64,000 bases of DNA from Citrobacter sp. MGH106 (GTDB lineage: Bacteria > Pseudomonadota > Gammaproteobacteria > Enterobacterales > Enterobacteriaceae), in contig NZ_KQ089822.1 of the NCBI RefSeq assembly GCF_001037495.1, positions 62,001 through 126,000 on the forward strand, written 5' to 3'. Below, piece after piece: positions 36,172 to 48,073 of the stretch. Both the position numbers and the translations under genes were made by a program. The notes under the pieces were generated by a model. The model saw only the letters and a program-made list of their open reading frames with translations. It had not been told where the DNA came from and searched no databases. Within the stretch, counting starts at the first letter, position 1. Every line of letters starts with the position of its first letter.

Positions 36172-37305
36172 TCACTCAAAATTGCCGTTAACCAGGCATT
36201 CACCATCACGCAGTAACGGCTTGCCAGCGGCAAACAGATGCGCCAGTGAGAGATCGTTATTGAGTACGCAAATATCGGCCCGTTCTCCAGCGCAAAGCAT
36301 GCCGCCGGAAATCCCCAACGATCGTGCGACGTTCGCCGTCATCATCGCGACCGCCTGAGATACTGGAATACCGACATCGATCAGGCGAGGAAGCAAATTG
36401 AGGTTACCGGCTACCGGGGCTGCACTTAATCCTTCAACAATTCCTTGAGCGTTAAAGCGTGGCACACTGCCGTTGCCGTCAGAGCTAATGGTAATGCGAT
36501 CGGCTGGAACCTGAGCTTCCAGTGCGTGGAGAATAGCTTCTTCCTGAGGCATAAATCGACTACCGCCAGACGTCACGTCAATATGGCCACCGCGACGCGC
36601 GAAATTGGTAGCCTGTTCGAACAACGCCTCTGTTCTTGCAACATGGGTTGGCGAAATATGGTGGATCGGGATCCCTGCATCACAAAGCTCCACAAGTTGC
36701 GACATTCCTTCCGGCAGGTTGCCGAGGTGGACATGCAGTAACCCTTTTTTACCTGCCAGCAGTGAGGCGACCCGGATATCGCTGACTATTCTCAACAACT
36801 CCTGGAAAGAGGGATATGAGCCACGGTGATCGGCAAGAGCGATTTTCACACCGAGAATCGCCGGGATAAATGCCATATCATCGCGAATGGATTGCGTAAT
36901 CGTCGGGCTGGGTACCGCATAGGCTCCGGTATGCATAAACGCACGTAGTCCCTCCAGGTTAAGAGACTGCATTTTTGCGTAGAGATCTTTGGGGGAACGA
37001 GAGATAGCATCGGTGCCAAGCACACCGACGACCGTTGTAATACCGGCCAGAATCAGATCGCGCAATTTGACGGCAGGTGTTCGGCTGGCAAACCCTGCTT
37101 CACCACCACCGCCGGTAAGATGGACGTGCTGATCGATAATACCAGGGATAACCCACTTACCCCGGCAATCGATGACGTCTTTGACGCCATCAAAGAGTGA
37201 AATATCTTTTTCTACTGCCACAATACGATCGGCATGTATGAGCAGGGAGCAGAGGCCTAAATCTTCAGGGGAAAATACACGGGCATTGGTCAGTAAAGTA
37301 AACAT
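36172..37305 (-). CDS. iadA: Isoaspartyl dipeptidase (beta-aspartyl-peptidase)
   Basis: A 377-residue amidohydrolase of the IadA family, which splits beta-aspartyl dipeptides arising from isomerised Asp and Asn. Binuclear metal ligands are visible: His60 and His62 (DQHVHLTGGGGEAG), a probable carboxylated Lys154 (GVKIALADHRG), His193 and His221 (SPTHVART), and Asp276 (SSDGNGS). It is clearly diverged from E. coli IadA, so it may be an IadA paralogue. CAGGA lies well before ATG 37305. It is divergent from a LysR-type regulator. Confidence 0.85.
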   Translation of the reverse strand: MFTLLTNARVFSPEDLGLCSLLIHADRIVAVEKDISLFDGVKDVIDCRGKWVIPGIIDQHVHLTGGGGEAGFASRTPAVKLRDLILAGITTVVGVLGTDAISRSPKDLYAKMQSLNLEGLRAFMHTGAYAVPSPTITQSIRDDMAFIPAILGVKIALADHRGSYPSFQELLRIVSDIRVASLLAGKKGLLHVHLGNLPEGMSQLVELCDAGIPIHHISPTHVARTEALFEQATNFARRGGHIDVTSGGSRFMPQEEAILHALEAQVPADRITISSDGNGSVPRFNAQGIVEGLSAAPVAGNLNLLPRLIDVGIPVSQAVAMMTANVARSLGISGGMLCAGERADICVLNNDLSLAHLFAAGKPLLRDGECLVNGNFE

Positions 37306-37408
37306 ATCAGTCCTGTCAAACGTCAAGGGGAAGGAGACTCGGCAGGTGAAACAGAATATTGTTGTTATGATGTCCACATTAAAGCCATTACTATAACTGT
37401 GACTATTT

Positions 37409-37423
37409 CCGATTTGTTATCGG
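37409..37423. promoter_or_regulatory. Candidate LysR-type operator in the iadA-regulator gap
   Basis: CCGAT, five bases, ATCGG is a dyad about 35 bases before the regulator start, inside a divergent promoter region. The spacing is compatible with the T-N11-A boxes of LysR-type regulators. No other strong dyad was seen in 37306-37456. Confidence 0.4.
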
Positions 37424-37456
37424 TGGATACTGTTATGGCATGACGGAGAGTTTGAA

Positions 37457-38350
37457 GTGGATTGTAAGTGGTTAGAAGATTTTCTGGCTTTAAGTCAGCA
37501 TGGGAATTACTCCCAGGCCGCTACACAGCGGCATATCACTCAACCAGCACTAAGCCGGCGTATTAAGGCGCTGGAGGAGGTGCTGGGTGTCCCGCTGTTC
37601 GATCGCACCACGACTCCCGTTACGTTGACCTCCTATGGCGAGCGTTTTGAACCTTATGCCCGGCATGTTCTGAGTACATTGACGGAAGCGCGCCATGAGC
37701 TGTCCGCAATGATGCCAGCAACAGATAACACGCTGGTAATGGTCAGTTTGCATACGTTGTCGGTGAATATCCTGCCTGACATGATCAACTATCTGCGACA
37801 AAGCGAACCACAATTAAATTTTACGGTAAATGCCTGCATTCAGGGGATTGATAACCACTTTAATGCTTTGATAAACCGCCAAATTGATCTACTGGTAACC
37901 TATGATTTGCCCTCGTCGCAGCCGGGGCTGGAGATTGCCGGAGGGTTAAAACGAGCCTTGTGGCGGTATGAGCGTTTTATCCCGGTAATTTCTGCACAGC
38001 TGGCGGACAGTCTTGATGATCCAGGCGTACACATCCCTTGGCTATGCTACAGCGACTACACCTTTGTCAGGCGTATTATTGACCCGTTAGAACAGTGTGT
38101 GCGACCACGGTTGAAAAAGGTGTTTGAGAGTGGTTTAAGCGAAACGATACGAGAAATGGTGCTGCGCCATATGGGGATGGCATGGTTACCGGAATCGATG
38201 GTGGCTGAGGAGTTGGTGAATCAGGATATTATCCACTGTTGGCCAGAGAATTCAGAGCTGATAAGTGAAATCCCGGTTGTTGTCTGGGCTAATCTTGAGG
38301 ATCAGCGGTCAGTTATGCAGAGATGCTGGGATAAGTTGCTGCGTTTTTGA
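37457..38350 (+). CDS. LysR-family transcriptional regulator (YjiE/HypT-like)
   Basis: A 297-residue LysR-type regulator. The winged helix-turn-helix lies at about 2-62 (FLALSQHGNYSQAATQRHITQPALSRRIKALE) and the effector-binding domain follows. It resembles E. coli YjiE/HypT, which is also divergent from iadA, but the identity looks low, so a role in hypochlorite stress should not be assumed. GTG 37457 is taken as start, with GGAG nine bases upstream. It probably controls the adjacent dipeptidase-transporter pair and itself. Confidence 0.85.
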   Translation: MDCKWLEDFLALSQHGNYSQAATQRHITQPALSRRIKALEEVLGVPLFDRTTTPVTLTSYGERFEPYARHVLSTLTEARHELSAMMPATDNTLVMVSLHTLSVNILPDMINYLRQSEPQLNFTVNACIQGIDNHFNALINRQIDLLVTYDLPSSQPGLEIAGGLKRALWRYERFIPVISAQLADSLDDPGVHIPWLCYSDYTFVRRIIDPLEQCVRPRLKKVFESGLSETIREMVLRHMGMAWLPESMVAEELVNQDIIHCWPENSELISEIPVVVWANLEDQRSVMQRCWDKLLRF

Positions 38351-38519
38351 TTGATATGGCGATTTTTTCCGCAGTTGATACAATGCAAACAAATTGCCCT
38401 TGCGAAGGTTATTCGCTTTGGTTAGTATTCACACCCGCTTCAGTGGGAAACAGTATAACGGTCCCGCTTTATTGGTCGAAGCATTGGTACGCGGCAACTC
38501 CGCAAGGAACAGGTTGATT

Positions 38520-38852
38520 ATGCACGAAGCTCTTTTAGTAGTTTTCCTTATTGTGGCAATTGGCCTGGTTGGCTTGATCATGCTGCAGCAAGGTAAAGGC
38601 GCTGATATGGGAGCCTCTTTTGGCGCAGGCGCTTCTGGTACACTGTTTGGTTCAAGTGGTTCTGGTAACTTCATGACCCGAATGACAGCTGTATTGGGAA
38701 CCTTGTTCTTCATCATCAGTCTGGTGCTGGGTAACATGAACAGCAATAAGACCAATAAAGGAAGTGAGTGGGAAAATCTGAGTGCACCGGCGAAAACCGA
38801 GCAAACTCAGCCAGCTGCTCCGGCTCAGCCGACCAGCGATATCCCACGCTAA
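38520..38852 (+). CDS. secG: Protein translocase subunit SecG
   Basis: A 110-residue SecYEG subunit with two membrane helices (about 3-22 and 54-72) around the conserved cytoplasmic GASFGAGASGTLFGSSGSGNF loop. The tail EWENLSAPAKTEQTQPAAPAQ is typical of enterics. The ATG at 38520 matches the family start apart from MHEALL instead of MYEALL. tRNA-Leu follows ten bases after the stop. Confidence 0.96.
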   Translation: MHEALLVVFLIVAIGLVGLIMLQQGKGADMGASFGAGASGTLFGSSGSGNFMTRMTAVLGTLFFIISLVLGNMNSNKTNKGSEWENLSAPAKTEQTQPAAPAQPTSDIPR

Positions 38853-38861
38853 GATTTCAGT

Positions 38862-38948
38862 GCCGAGGTGGTGGAATTGGTAGACACGCTACCTTGAGGT
38901 GGTAGTGCCCAATAGGGCTTACGGGTTCAAGTCCCGTCCTCGGTACCA
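38862..38948 (+). tRNA. leuU: tRNA-Leu(GAG)
   Basis: An 87-base class II tRNA starting GCCGAGG and ending CCTCGGTACCA with encoded CCA. The anticodon arm reads CTACC-TTGAGGT-GGTAG, giving anticodon GAG, with a long variable arm and GTTCAAG in the T loop. It is co-transcribed with secG and followed by a terminator. Confidence 0.97.
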
Positions 38949-38958
38949 AATTCCAAAG

Positions 38959-38987
38959 AAAATGGACGCTAATTAGCGTCCATTTTT
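38959..38987 (+). terminator. Intrinsic terminator after leuU
   Basis: AAAATGGACGCT, AATT, AGCGTCCATTTTT form a perfect stem with a T-run ending the secG-leuU transcript. Confidence 0.9.
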
Positions 38988-39083
38988 GCATTTGAAGTTT
39001 GTGTAAACACAGGTTTCCTCTCTAAAGAAGGGCGGTGAAGTCTTTATCCAGCCTGCATGATACTCACTTTAAATTCAGCGCAT

Positions 39084-39107
39084 AAAAAAGCCGCTTGCGC
39101 GGCTTTT
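39084..39107 (-). terminator. Intrinsic terminator of argG
   Basis: AAAAAAGCCGC and GCGGCTTTT flank a TTGC loop. On the reverse strand the stem is followed by TTTTTTATG, 19 bases past the argG stop. Confidence 0.85.
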
Positions 39108-39125
39108 GTCATTTTTGTAACGCGA

Positions 39126-40558
<1,433 letters not shown>

Positions 40559-40693
40559 TCATCTTTTAAGGATGACAGGAAGAGTTTAGTGATAATTTCG
40601 TTAAATAACGGCGTAGACGGCGATTTTATTGCTATTGCGTTCTGTTTATTATGCATCCGTCAGCATTCATCCATTTGCATAGTAGTATCAAGG

Positions 40694-40723
40694 TTGACAT
40701 AACGTATAAAGAATCAATATACT
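40694..40723 (+). promoter_or_regulatory. metY-nusA operon upstream promoter
   Basis: TTGACA, an 18-base spacer, then TATACT, followed by GTGCGC. It looks like a stable-RNA promoter, with a start near 40730. Confidence 0.75.
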
Positions 40724-40738
40724 GTGCGCAGATTTTAC

Positions 40739-40759
40739 GTCCCGTCCTCGGTACCAAAT
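40739..40759 (+). repeat. 21-base copy of the leuU 3' end
   Basis: These 21 bases are identical to 38931-38951, the last 18 bases of tRNA-Leu(GAG) including CCA plus three flanking bases. The two copies are direct repeats 1,808 bases apart and flank argG. The copy sits about ten bases after the likely metY transcription start. It could be an old att-type repeat or the remnant of a deleted tRNA-Leu gene. Confidence 0.9.
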
Positions 40760-40770
40760 CCCAGCAGTAT

Positions 40771-40799
40771 TTGCATTTTTTACCCAAAACGAGTAAAAT
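40771..40799 (+). promoter_or_regulatory. Second metY promoter
   Basis: TTGCAT, a 17-base spacer, then TAAAAT places a start near 40806, just before the tRNA. With the promoter at 40694 this gives tandem promoters. Confidence 0.6.
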
Positions 40800-40814
40800 T
40801 TGCCACGTTTCAGG

Positions 40815-40891
<77 letters not shown>

Positions 40892-41013
40892 CTTTCCCTT
40901 AGAGTTCTTTTTCAAATATACTGTGAAGACTTAAGCCTTCGTAGCTGGATTTGAAAAAAATTCTTTCGGAAGGTTCTCCGAACCGCAGGTGCGGTTATAG
41001 GGTTCAGTTATCT

Positions 41014-41040
41014 AAAGCCCCGATTTATCGGGGTTTTTTG
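41014..41040 (+). terminator. Intrinsic terminator between metY and rimP
   Basis: AAAGCCCCGAT and ATCGGGGTTTTTT form a terminator 123 bases past metY. It must be read through to reach rimP and nusA, consistent with attenuation and NusA feedback known for this operon. A second small hairpin, AACCGCA/TGCGGTT, lies at 40981-40996. Confidence 0.85.
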
Positions 41041-41098
41041 TTATCTGACTACAGAATAACTGGGCTTTAGGCCCTTTTTTTATGTCTTGGGGGTGGGC

Positions 41099-41551
41099 TT
41101 GTCCACATTAGAGCAAAAATTAACAGAGATGATTAAAGCGCCAGTTGAAGCCTTGGGGTACGAGCTGGTCGGCATCGAATTTATTCGCGGTCGCACATCC
41201 ACACTGCGCATCTATATTGATAGTGAAGATGGCATCAATGTTGATGATTGTGCTGATGTGAGCCACCAGGTAAGTGCTGTGATGGATGTCGAAGATCCGA
41301 TCACGGTAGCTTATAACCTGGAAGTCTCCTCACCGGGTCTCGACCGTCCTATGTTCACGGCTGAACACTACGTGCGTTTCCTGGGTGAAGAAGTCACGCT
41401 GGTTCTTCGTATGGCGGTGCAAAACCGTCGTAAATGGCAGGGCGTTATCAAAGCGGTGGATGGTGAAATGATCACTGTCACAGTCGAAGGTAAAGATGAA
41501 GTGTTCGCGCTGAGTAATATCCAGAAGGCGAACCTGGTTCCCCACTTTTAA
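41099..41551 (+). CDS. rimP: Ribosome maturation factor RimP
   Basis: A 150-residue 30S assembly factor acting early on the head domain. It has an N-terminal alpha/beta domain ([23 protein letters not shown]) and a C-terminal SH3-like barrel. The start is a TTG at 41099 (M-STLEQKL), with GGGGGTGGG just upstream. An earlier in-frame TTG at 41087 would add four residues. nusA starts 28 bases after the stop. Confidence 0.95.
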   Translation: MSTLEQKLTEMIKAPVEALGYELVGIEFIRGRTSTLRIYIDSEDGINVDDCADVSHQVSAVMDVEDPITVAYNLEVSSPGLDRPMFTAEHYVRFLGEEVTLVLRMAVQNRRKWQGVIKAVDGEMITVTVEGKDEVFALSNIQKANLVPHF

Positions 41552-41579
41552 CAGTCTGGATTGAGGTGAAAAGCCCGCG

Positions 41580-43067
41580 ATGAACAAAGAAATTTTGGCT
41601 GTTGTTGAAGCCGTATCCAACGAAAAAGCGCTGCCACGCGAGAAAATTTTTGAAGCGCTGGAAAGTGCGCTGGCTACAGCAACAAAGAAAAAATATGAAC
41701 AAGAGATCGACGTTCGCGTAGAGATCGATCGTAAAAGCGGTGACTTCGATACCTTCCGCCGTTGGGTAATTGTGGAAGAAGTCACTCAGCCAACCAAAGA
41801 AATTACGCTGGAAGCTGCACGTTACGAAGACGAAAGTCTGAACGTGGGTGAATATGTTGAAGATCAGATTGAATCTGTAACCTTTGACCGTATCACTACC
41901 CAGACCGCGAAACAGGTTATCGTGCAGAAAGTACGTGAAGCTGAACGTGCGATGGTTGTTGATCAATTCCGTGAACACGAAGGCGAAATCGTCACTGGTG
42001 TGGTGAAGAAAGTAAACCGCGACAACATCTCTCTGGACCTCGGCAGTAACGCTGAAGCTGTGATCCTGCGTGAAGACATGCTGCCGCGTGAAAACTTCCG
42101 CCCGGGAGACCGTATTCGTGGCGTTCTGTATTCTGTTCGCCCGGAAGCGCGTGGTGCGCAACTGTTTGTTACGCGTTCCAAGCCGGAAATGCTGATTGAA
42201 CTGTTCCGCATTGAAGTGCCAGAAATTGGCGAAGAAGTGATCGAAATTAAAGCGGCAGCTCGCGATCCGGGTTCTCGTGCGAAAATCGCGGTGAAAACCA
42301 ACGATAAGCGCATTGATCCGGTTGGTGCTTGTGTGGGTATGCGCGGTGCGCGTGTTCAGGCGGTTTCTACCGAACTGGGTGGCGAGCGTATCGATATCGT
42401 CCTGTGGGATGATAACCCGGCACAGTTCGTGATCAACGCAATGGCGCCAGCAGACGTCGCTTCTATCGTGGTGGATGAAGATAAACACACCATGGATATC
42501 GCGGTTGAAGCCGGTAACCTGGCTCAGGCGATTGGACGTAATGGTCAGAACGTCCGCCTGGCTTCACAACTGAGCGGTTGGGAACTCAACGTCATGACCG
42601 TTGATGACCTGCAGGCTAAGCATCAGGCTGAAGCGCATGCAGCCATTGATACCTTCACCAAGTATCTCGATATCGATGAAGATTTCGCGACGGTTCTGGT
42701 GGAAGAAGGTTTTGCTACGCTGGAAGAGTTGGCCTATGTGCCAATGAAAGAACTGCTGGAAATTGACGGCCTTGATGAGCAGACCGTTGAAGCGCTGCGC
42801 GAGCGTGCTAAAAACGCACTGACCACTCTGGCACTGGCCCAGGAAGAAAGCCTCGGTGATAACAAACCGGCTGACGATCTGCTGAATCTGGAAGGATTAG
42901 ATCGCGAAATGGCATTCAAACTGGCTGCCCGTGGTGTTTGTACGCTGGAAGATCTCGCTGAACAGGGCATTGATGATCTGGCTGATATCGAAGGGTTGAC
43001 CGACGAAAAAGCCGGTGAGCTGATTATGGCTGCCCGTAATATTTGCTGGTTCGGCGACGAAGCGTAA
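41580..43067 (+). CDS. nusA: Transcription termination/antitermination factor NusA
   Basis: A 495-residue RNA polymerase-binding protein for pausing, termination and rRNA antitermination. The order is N-terminal polymerase-binding domain (1-130), S1 (about 135-200), KH1 and KH2 (200-345, with [12 protein letters not shown]), then two acidic repeats. The last repeat ends the protein ([19 protein letters not shown]) and contacts alpha-CTD. Length equals E. coli. Confidence 0.98.
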   Translation: MNKEILAVVEAVSNEKALPREKIFEALESALATATKKKYEQEIDVRVEIDRKSGDFDTFRRWVIVEEVTQPTKEITLEAARYEDESLNVGEYVEDQIESVTFDRITTQTAKQVIVQKVREAERAMVVDQFREHEGEIVTGVVKKVNRDNISLDLGSNAEAVILREDMLPRENFRPGDRIRGVLYSVRPEARGAQLFVTRSKPEMLIELFRIEVPEIGEEVIEIKAAARDPGSRAKIAVKTNDKRIDPVGACVGMRGARVQAVSTELGGERIDIVLWDDNPAQFVINAMAPADVASIVVDEDKHTMDIAVEAGNLAQAIGRNGQNVRLASQLSGWELNVMTVDDLQAKHQAEAHAAIDTFTKYLDIDEDFATVLVEEGFATLEELAYVPMKELLEIDGLDEQTVEALRERAKNALTTLALAQEESLGDNKPADDLLNLEGLDREMAFKLAARGVCTLEDLAEQGIDDLADIEGLTDEKAGELIMAARNICWFGDEA

Positions 43068-43091
43068 TAAACTGTAGCAGGAAGGAACAGT

Positions 43092-45782
43092 ATGACAGAT
43101 GTAACCGTAAAAACGCTGGCTGCAGAGATTCAGACCTCCGTGGATCGCCTGGTTCAGCAATTTGCTGATGCTGGTATCCCGAAGTCTGCTGATGATTCTG
43201 TGTCCGCACAAGAGAAACAAACCTTACTGGCGCACCTGAACCGTGAAAATGGATCGGCGCCGGATAAGTTAACATTGCAGCGTAAAACGCGCAGTACTCT
43301 CAATATTCCTGGTACCGGTGGAAAAAGTAAATCGGTACAAATCGAAGTCCGCAAGACACGCACCTTTGTGAAACGCGATCCGCAAGAGGCTGAACGCCTT
43401 GCCGCGGAAGAGCAGGCGCAGCGTGAAGCGGAAGAGCAAGCCCGTCGTGAGGCAGAAGAAGCTGCCAAACGCGAGGCGCAACAAAAAGCCGAACGTGAGG
43501 CCGCAGAACAAGCTAAACGTGAAGCCGCTGATAAAGCGAAACGTGAAGCTGCGGAAAAAGACAAAGTGAGCAATCAACAGACCGACGATATGACTAAAAC
43601 CGCCCAGGCCGAAAAAGCCCGCCGTGAAAATGAAGCCGCTGAACTGAAGCGTAAAGCGGAAGAAGAAGCGCGCCGTAAGCTTGAAGAAGAAGCGCGTCGT
43701 GTGGCTGAAGAGGCCCGTCGTATGGCGGAAGAGAATGCCGGTGTTTGGGCAGAGCAAGAGAAAGTGGAAGAAGATAAGAGTGATTATCACGTCACCACTT
43801 CTCAGCATGCTCGCCAGGCAGAAGACGAGAACGATCGTGAAGTAGAAGGCGGCCGTGGCCGTACTCGCAGCACGAAAGCAGCGCGTCCGGCGAAAAAAGG
43901 CAACAAACACGCTGAATCTAAAGCTGACCGTGAAGAAGCTCGTGCAGCAGTTCGCGGCGGTAAAGGTGGTAAACAGCGTAAAGGTTCTTCTCTGCAGCAG
44001 GGCTTCCAGAAGCCGGCTCAGGCTGTTAACCGTGACGTTGTGATTGGCGAAACCATCACTGTTGGCGATCTGGCGAACAAGATGGCGGTTAAAGGCTCTC
44101 AGGTTATCAAAGCGATGATGAAGCTGGGCGCAATGGCCACTATTAACCAGGTTATTGACCAGGAAACCGCGCAGCTGGTTGCCGAAGAGATGGGCCACAA
44201 AGTTATCCTGCGTCGTGAAAACGAGCTGGAAGAAGCGGTAATGAGCGACCGTGATACAGGTGCTGCAGCTGAAGCTCGCGCACCGGTAGTGACCATCATG
44301 GGCCACGTTGACCACGGTAAAACCTCTCTGCTGGACTACATTCGTTCAACGAAAGTGGCCTCAGGCGAAGCGGGCGGCATTACTCAGCATATCGGTGCGT
44401 ACCACGTTGAAACTGACAACGGTATGATCACCTTCCTGGATACCCCGGGTCACGCCGCGTTTACTTCTATGCGTGCTCGTGGTGCTCAGGCAACGGATAT
44501 CGTTGTACTGGTTGTCGCTGCAGACGACGGCGTGATGCCGCAGACCATCGAAGCTATCCAGCACGCGAAAGCGGCGCAGGTGCCGGTTGTGGTAGCGGTC
44601 AACAAAATCGATAAGCCAGAAGCGGATCCAGATCGCGTTAAAAATGAACTGTCCCAGTACGGTATCATGCCGGAAGAGTGGGGCGGCGAAAGCCAGTTCG
44701 TACACGTATCTGCGAAAGCGGGTACCGGTATCGACGAGCTGCTGGATGCAATCCTGCTGCAGGCCGAAGTTCTGGAACTGAAAGCTGTTCGTAAAGGTAT
44801 GGCGAGCGGTGCGGTTATCGAATCCTTCCTGGATAAAGGTCGTGGTCCGGTAGCAACGGTTCTGGTTCGTGAAGGTACGCTGAACAAAGGCGATATCGTT
44901 CTGTGTGGTTTCGAGTATGGCCGCGTTCGTGCAATGCGTAACGAACTGGGTCAGGAAGTACTGGAAGCAGGTCCATCCATTCCGGTGGAAATTCTGGGTC
45001 TGTCCGGTGTTCCGGCTGCCGGTGACGAAGTTACCGTCGTACGTGACGAGAAGAAAGCGCGTGAAGTTGCACTGTATCGTCAGGGCAAATTCCGTGAAGT
45101 TAAACTGGCTCGTCAGCAGAAATCTAAACTCGAGAACATGTTCGCTAACATGACCGAAGGCGAAGTTCACGAAGTGAACATCGTACTGAAAGCAGACGTT
45201 CAGGGTTCTGTAGAAGCGATCTCCGACTCTTTACTGAAACTGTCTACCGACGAAGTAAAAGTGAAGATCATCGGTTCTGGGGTTGGTGGTATCACCGAAA
45301 CCGACGCAACTCTGGCTGCTGCATCCAACGCGATTCTGGTTGGCTTCAACGTACGTGCTGATGCCTCTGCACGTAAAGTGATTGAATCTGAAAGTCTGGA
45401 TCTGCGTTACTACTCCGTCATCTATCACCTGATCGACGAAGTGAAAGCAGCGATGAGCGGTATGCTGTCTCCGGAACTGAAACAGCAGATCATCGGTCTG
45501 GCTGAAGTCCGTGATGTGTTCAAATCACCGAAATTCGGCGCTATCGCAGGCTGTATGGTTACCGAAGGTGTGGTTAAACGTCACAACCCAATCCGCGTCC
45601 TGCGCGACAACGTGGTTATCTATGAAGGCGAGCTGGAATCCCTGCGTCGCTTCAAAGATGATGTCAACGAAGTCCGTAACGGTATGGAATGTGGTATCGG
45701 CGTTAAGAACTACAACGACGTACGTACCGGCGATATGATCGAAGTATTCGAAATCATCGAAATCAAACGTACCATCGCATAA
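43092..45782 (+). CDS. infB: Translation initiation factor IF-2
   Basis: An 896-residue GTPase that places fMet-tRNA on the 30S and joins subunits. A long charged region (about 105-215) of Glu/Ala/Arg repeats precedes the G domain, with G1 GHVDHGKT (404-411), DTPGH and NKID. In-frame internal starts for the shorter isoforms are kept: GTG at 43566 (IF2-2, codon 159) and ATG at 43590 (IF2-3). The six extra residues against E. coli fall in the linker. Confidence 0.98.
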   Translation: MTDVTVKTLAAEIQTSVDRLVQQFADAGIPKSADDSVSAQEKQTLLAHLNRENGSAPDKLTLQRKTRSTLNIPGTGGKSKSVQIEVRKTRTFVKRDPQEAERLAAEEQAQREAEEQARREAEEAAKREAQQKAEREAAEQAKREAADKAKREAAEKDKVSNQQTDDMTKTAQAEKARRENEAAELKRKAEEEARRKLEEEARRVAEEARRMAEENAGVWAEQEKVEEDKSDYHVTTSQHARQAEDENDREVEGGRGRTRSTKAARPAKKGNKHAESKADREEARAAVRGGKGGKQRKGSSLQQGFQKPAQAVNRDVVIGETITVGDLANKMAVKGSQVIKAMMKLGAMATINQVIDQETAQLVAEEMGHKVILRRENELEEAVMSDRDTGAAAEARAPVVTIMGHVDHGKTSLLDYIRSTKVASGEAGGITQHIGAYHVETDNGMITFLDTPGHAAFTSMRARGAQATDIVVLVVAADDGVMPQTIEAIQHAKAAQVPVVVAVNKIDKPEADPDRVKNELSQYGIMPEEWGGESQFVHVSAKAGTGIDELLDAILLQAEVLELKAVRKGMASGAVIESFLDKGRGPVATVLVREGTLNKGDIVLCGFEYGRVRAMRNELGQEVLEAGPSIPVEILGLSGVPAAGDEVTVVRDEKKAREVALYRQGKFREVKLARQQKSKLENMFANMTEGEVHEVNIVLKADVQGSVEAISDSLLKLSTDEVKVKIIGSGVGGITETDATLAAASNAILVGFNVRADASARKVIESESLDLRYYSVIYHLIDEVKAAMSGMLSPELKQQIIGLAEVRDVFKSPKFGAIAGCMVTEGVVKRHNPIRVLRDNVVIYEGELESLRRFKDDVNEVRNGMECGIGVKNYNDVRTGDMIEVFEIIEIKRTIA

Positions 45783-45845
45783 TCTTCGTCGTCTTTTGGG
45801 CTGTTGATGTGTTGTGACAGCCCAATCCATAGAAGCTTATTTGAG

Positions 45846-45876
45846 GTAGGCCGGGTAAGCGAAGCGCCACCCGGCA
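45846..45876. repeat. REP unit after infB
   Basis: GCCGGGTAAGCG and CGCCACCCGGC form a REP palindrome between infB and rbfA, just before a terminator-like hairpin. Confidence 0.7.
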
Positions 45877-45885
45877 ATGAAATTT

Positions 45886-45911
45886 AAAAAGGGGCTAATG
45901 GCCCCTTTTTT
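45886..45911 (+). terminator. Hairpin with T-run before rbfA
   Basis: AAAAAGGGGC, TAAT, GCCCCTTTTTT lies 24 bases before rbfA. It would reduce read-through from infB into rbfA-truB. Confidence 0.75.
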
Positions 45912-45934
45912 GTCTTTATTCTGGAGAATTTATT

Positions 45935-46339
45935 ATGGCGAAAGAATTTGGTCGCCCGCAACGCGTGGCCCAGGAGATGCAAAAAGAGATCGCAATCATC
46001 CTGCAGCGCGAAATTAAAGATCCGCGTCTGGGTATGATGACAACTGTTTCAGGTGTCGAAATGTCCCGTGACCTGGCGTATGCCAAAGTATTTGTCACCT
46101 TCCTGAACGACAAAGATGAAGCGGCTGTTAAAGCCGGAATCAAAGCATTGCAAGAAGCCTCCGGTTTTATCCGCTCGCTGCTGGGTAAAGCCATGCGCCT
46201 GCGTATCGTGCCTGAGCTGACTTTCTTTTACGACAACTCACTGGTCGAAGGGATGCGCATGTCTAACCTGGTGACCAGCGTGGTGAAACATGACGATGAA
46301 CGTCGTGTGAATCCTGCGGACGACAGCAAGGAGGACTGA
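45935..46339 (+). CDS. rbfA: 30S ribosome-binding factor RbfA
   Basis: A 134-residue KH-fold factor for 16S rRNA maturation and cold adaptation. It begins [18 protein letters not shown], with the conserved interhelical kink region ([18 protein letters not shown]) and [11 protein letters not shown]. Its stop shares one base with truB (TGATG), so the genes are coupled. Confidence 0.97.
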   Translation: MAKEFGRPQRVAQEMQKEIAIILQREIKDPRLGMMTTVSGVEMSRDLAYAKVFVTFLNDKDEAAVKAGIKALQEASGFIRSLLGKAMRLRIVPELTFFYDNSLVEGMRMSNLVTSVVKHDDERRVNPADDSKED

Positions 46340-47283
46340 TGAGTCGTCCTCGTCGTCGTGGTCGCGACATTCATGGTGTTCTATTGCTGGATAAGCCACA
46401 GGGCATGTCCAGCAATGACGTACTGCAAAAAGTAAAACGCATCTACAATGCCAACCGTGCCGGTCACACTGGTGCGCTGGATCCGCTGGCTACAGGCATG
46501 TTGCCTATCTGCCTCGGGGAAGCGACAAAGTTTTCGCAGTACCTGCTGGATTCTGACAAACGCTATCGTGTGGTTGCCCGTTTGGGACAGCGCACAGACA
46601 CTTCCGATGCTGATGGGCAAATCGTGCAGGAGCGTCCGGTGACGTTTACCCCGGAACAGCTTGCGAATGCGCTGGACACTTTTCGCGGCGATATCGAACA
46701 AATACCTTCGATGTATTCGGCGCTGAAGTATCAGGGTAAAAAACTGTACGAATATGCACGTCAAGGCATTGAAGTACCGCGTGAAGCACGTCCGATTACT
46801 GTTTATGAGCTGCTATTTATTCGTCATGAAGGTAACGATCTGGAGCTGGAAGTGCATTGCTCCAAAGGAACTTACATTCGAACTATTATTGACGATCTGG
46901 GCGAAAAACTGGGATGCGGCGCGCATGTTACGTATCTGCGCCGTCTGACGGTCAGCAAATATCCGGTAGATCGTATGGTCACGCTGGAGCATTTACGCAG
47001 TCTGGTTGAACAAGCCGAACAGCAGAACATTCCGCCTGCGCAGTTGCTTGATCCGCTGCTGATGCCAATGGACAGCCCGGCGTCTGACTATCCTGTTGTT
47101 AATCTTCCTTTAACGTCATCGGTTTACTTTAAAAATGGTAATCCTGTGCGTACGACGGGCGTGCCTCTGGAAGGACTGGTTCGCGTGACGGAAGGTGACG
47201 AAGGCAAATTTATCGGCATGGGGGAGATAGACGATGAAGGTCGTGTCGCCCCCCGTCGACTGGTGGTTGAGTATCCTGCGTAG
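46339..47283 (+). CDS. truB: tRNA pseudouridine-55 synthase TruB
   Basis: A 314-residue enzyme that makes pseudouridine 55 in the T loop of tRNAs and acts as a tRNA chaperone. The catalytic Asp48 is in [14 protein letters not shown]. The C-terminal PUA domain includes [22 protein letters not shown]. The length equals E. coli. The rpsO promoter lies directly downstream. Confidence 0.97.
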   Translation: MSRPRRRGRDIHGVLLLDKPQGMSSNDVLQKVKRIYNANRAGHTGALDPLATGMLPICLGEATKFSQYLLDSDKRYRVVARLGQRTDTSDADGQIVQERPVTFTPEQLANALDTFRGDIEQIPSMYSALKYQGKKLYEYARQGIEVPREARPITVYELLFIRHEGNDLELEVHCSKGTYIRTIIDDLGEKLGCGAHVTYLRRLTVSKYPVDRMVTLEHLRSLVEQAEQQNIPPAQLLDPLLMPMDSPASDYPVVNLPLTSSVYFKNGNPVRTTGVPLEGLVRVTEGDEGKFIGMGEIDDEGRVAPRRLVVEYPA

Positions 47284-47294
47284 CGCTCTCTGTC

Positions 47295-47323
47295 TTGCGA
47301 TAAAAGGGCGCTGCGAGTAGAAT
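47295..47323 (+). promoter_or_regulatory. rpsO promoter P1
   Basis: TTGCGA, a 17-base spacer, then TAGAAT, with a start near 47330. A perfect 11-bp hairpin, CGTCGCGCAAA/TTTGCGCGACG, sits at 47336-47368 at the 5' end of the transcript. The sequence matches, from memory, the E. coli rpsO P1 region. Confidence 0.75.
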
Positions 47324-47372
47324 ACTGCCGCTTAACGTCGCGCAAATTATTTAACAGTTTGCGCGACGTGTA

Positions 47373-47826
<454 letters not shown>

Positions 47827-47842
47827 TTCTTTCGAGTTTCAG

Positions 47843-47871
47843 AAAGAGGGGGCCTTCATGGCCCCTTTTTT
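47843..47871 (+). terminator. rpsO terminator t1
   Basis: GAGGGGGCC, TTCAT, GGCCCCTTTTTT lies 20 bases after rpsO. On the reverse strand the same stem is followed by CTCTTTCT and may end SraG. Confidence 0.88.
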
Positions 47872-47942
47872 CCAGCAGATGGCAGCAATTCGCTGGAAAC
47901 TAATGTATTGTTGCTAAGTATGATCTTCCGTTGCAGAGGTTC

Positions 47943-48000
47943 GCGCGGCTAATGAGAGGCTTTACCCAATAAGCGTGGGTTAGGGTTGTCATTAGTCGCG
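47943..48000 (+). promoter_or_regulatory. pnp leader RNase III hairpin
   Basis: CGCGGCTAATGA pairs with TCATTAGTCGCG at the ends of a 58-base stem-loop, about 75 bases before pnp. In E. coli RNase III cuts this hairpin, and PNPase then degrades the message, giving autoregulation. Confidence 0.8.
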
Positions 48001-48073
48001 AGGATGCGCAGAAGATCGGGTATTAACGATGGCGCATTTGTGTCGTCAAAAAAAATAGAGAAAGGATATTATT

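Larger units (their letters stand above)
47843..48014 (-). ncRNA. sraG: Probable small RNA SraG, antisense in the rpsO-pnp gap
   Basis: E. coli encodes SraG in this gap on the strand opposite pnp. Here the reverse strand has TTGACG (48049-48044), a 17-base spacer and TTAATA (48026-48021). This predicts a start near 48014 and, ending at the rpsO hairpin, a transcript of about 170 bases, close to the E. coli SraG size. It would be fully antisense to the RNase III hairpin of the pnp leader. I could not recall the E. coli sequence well enough to align it. Confidence 0.5.
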
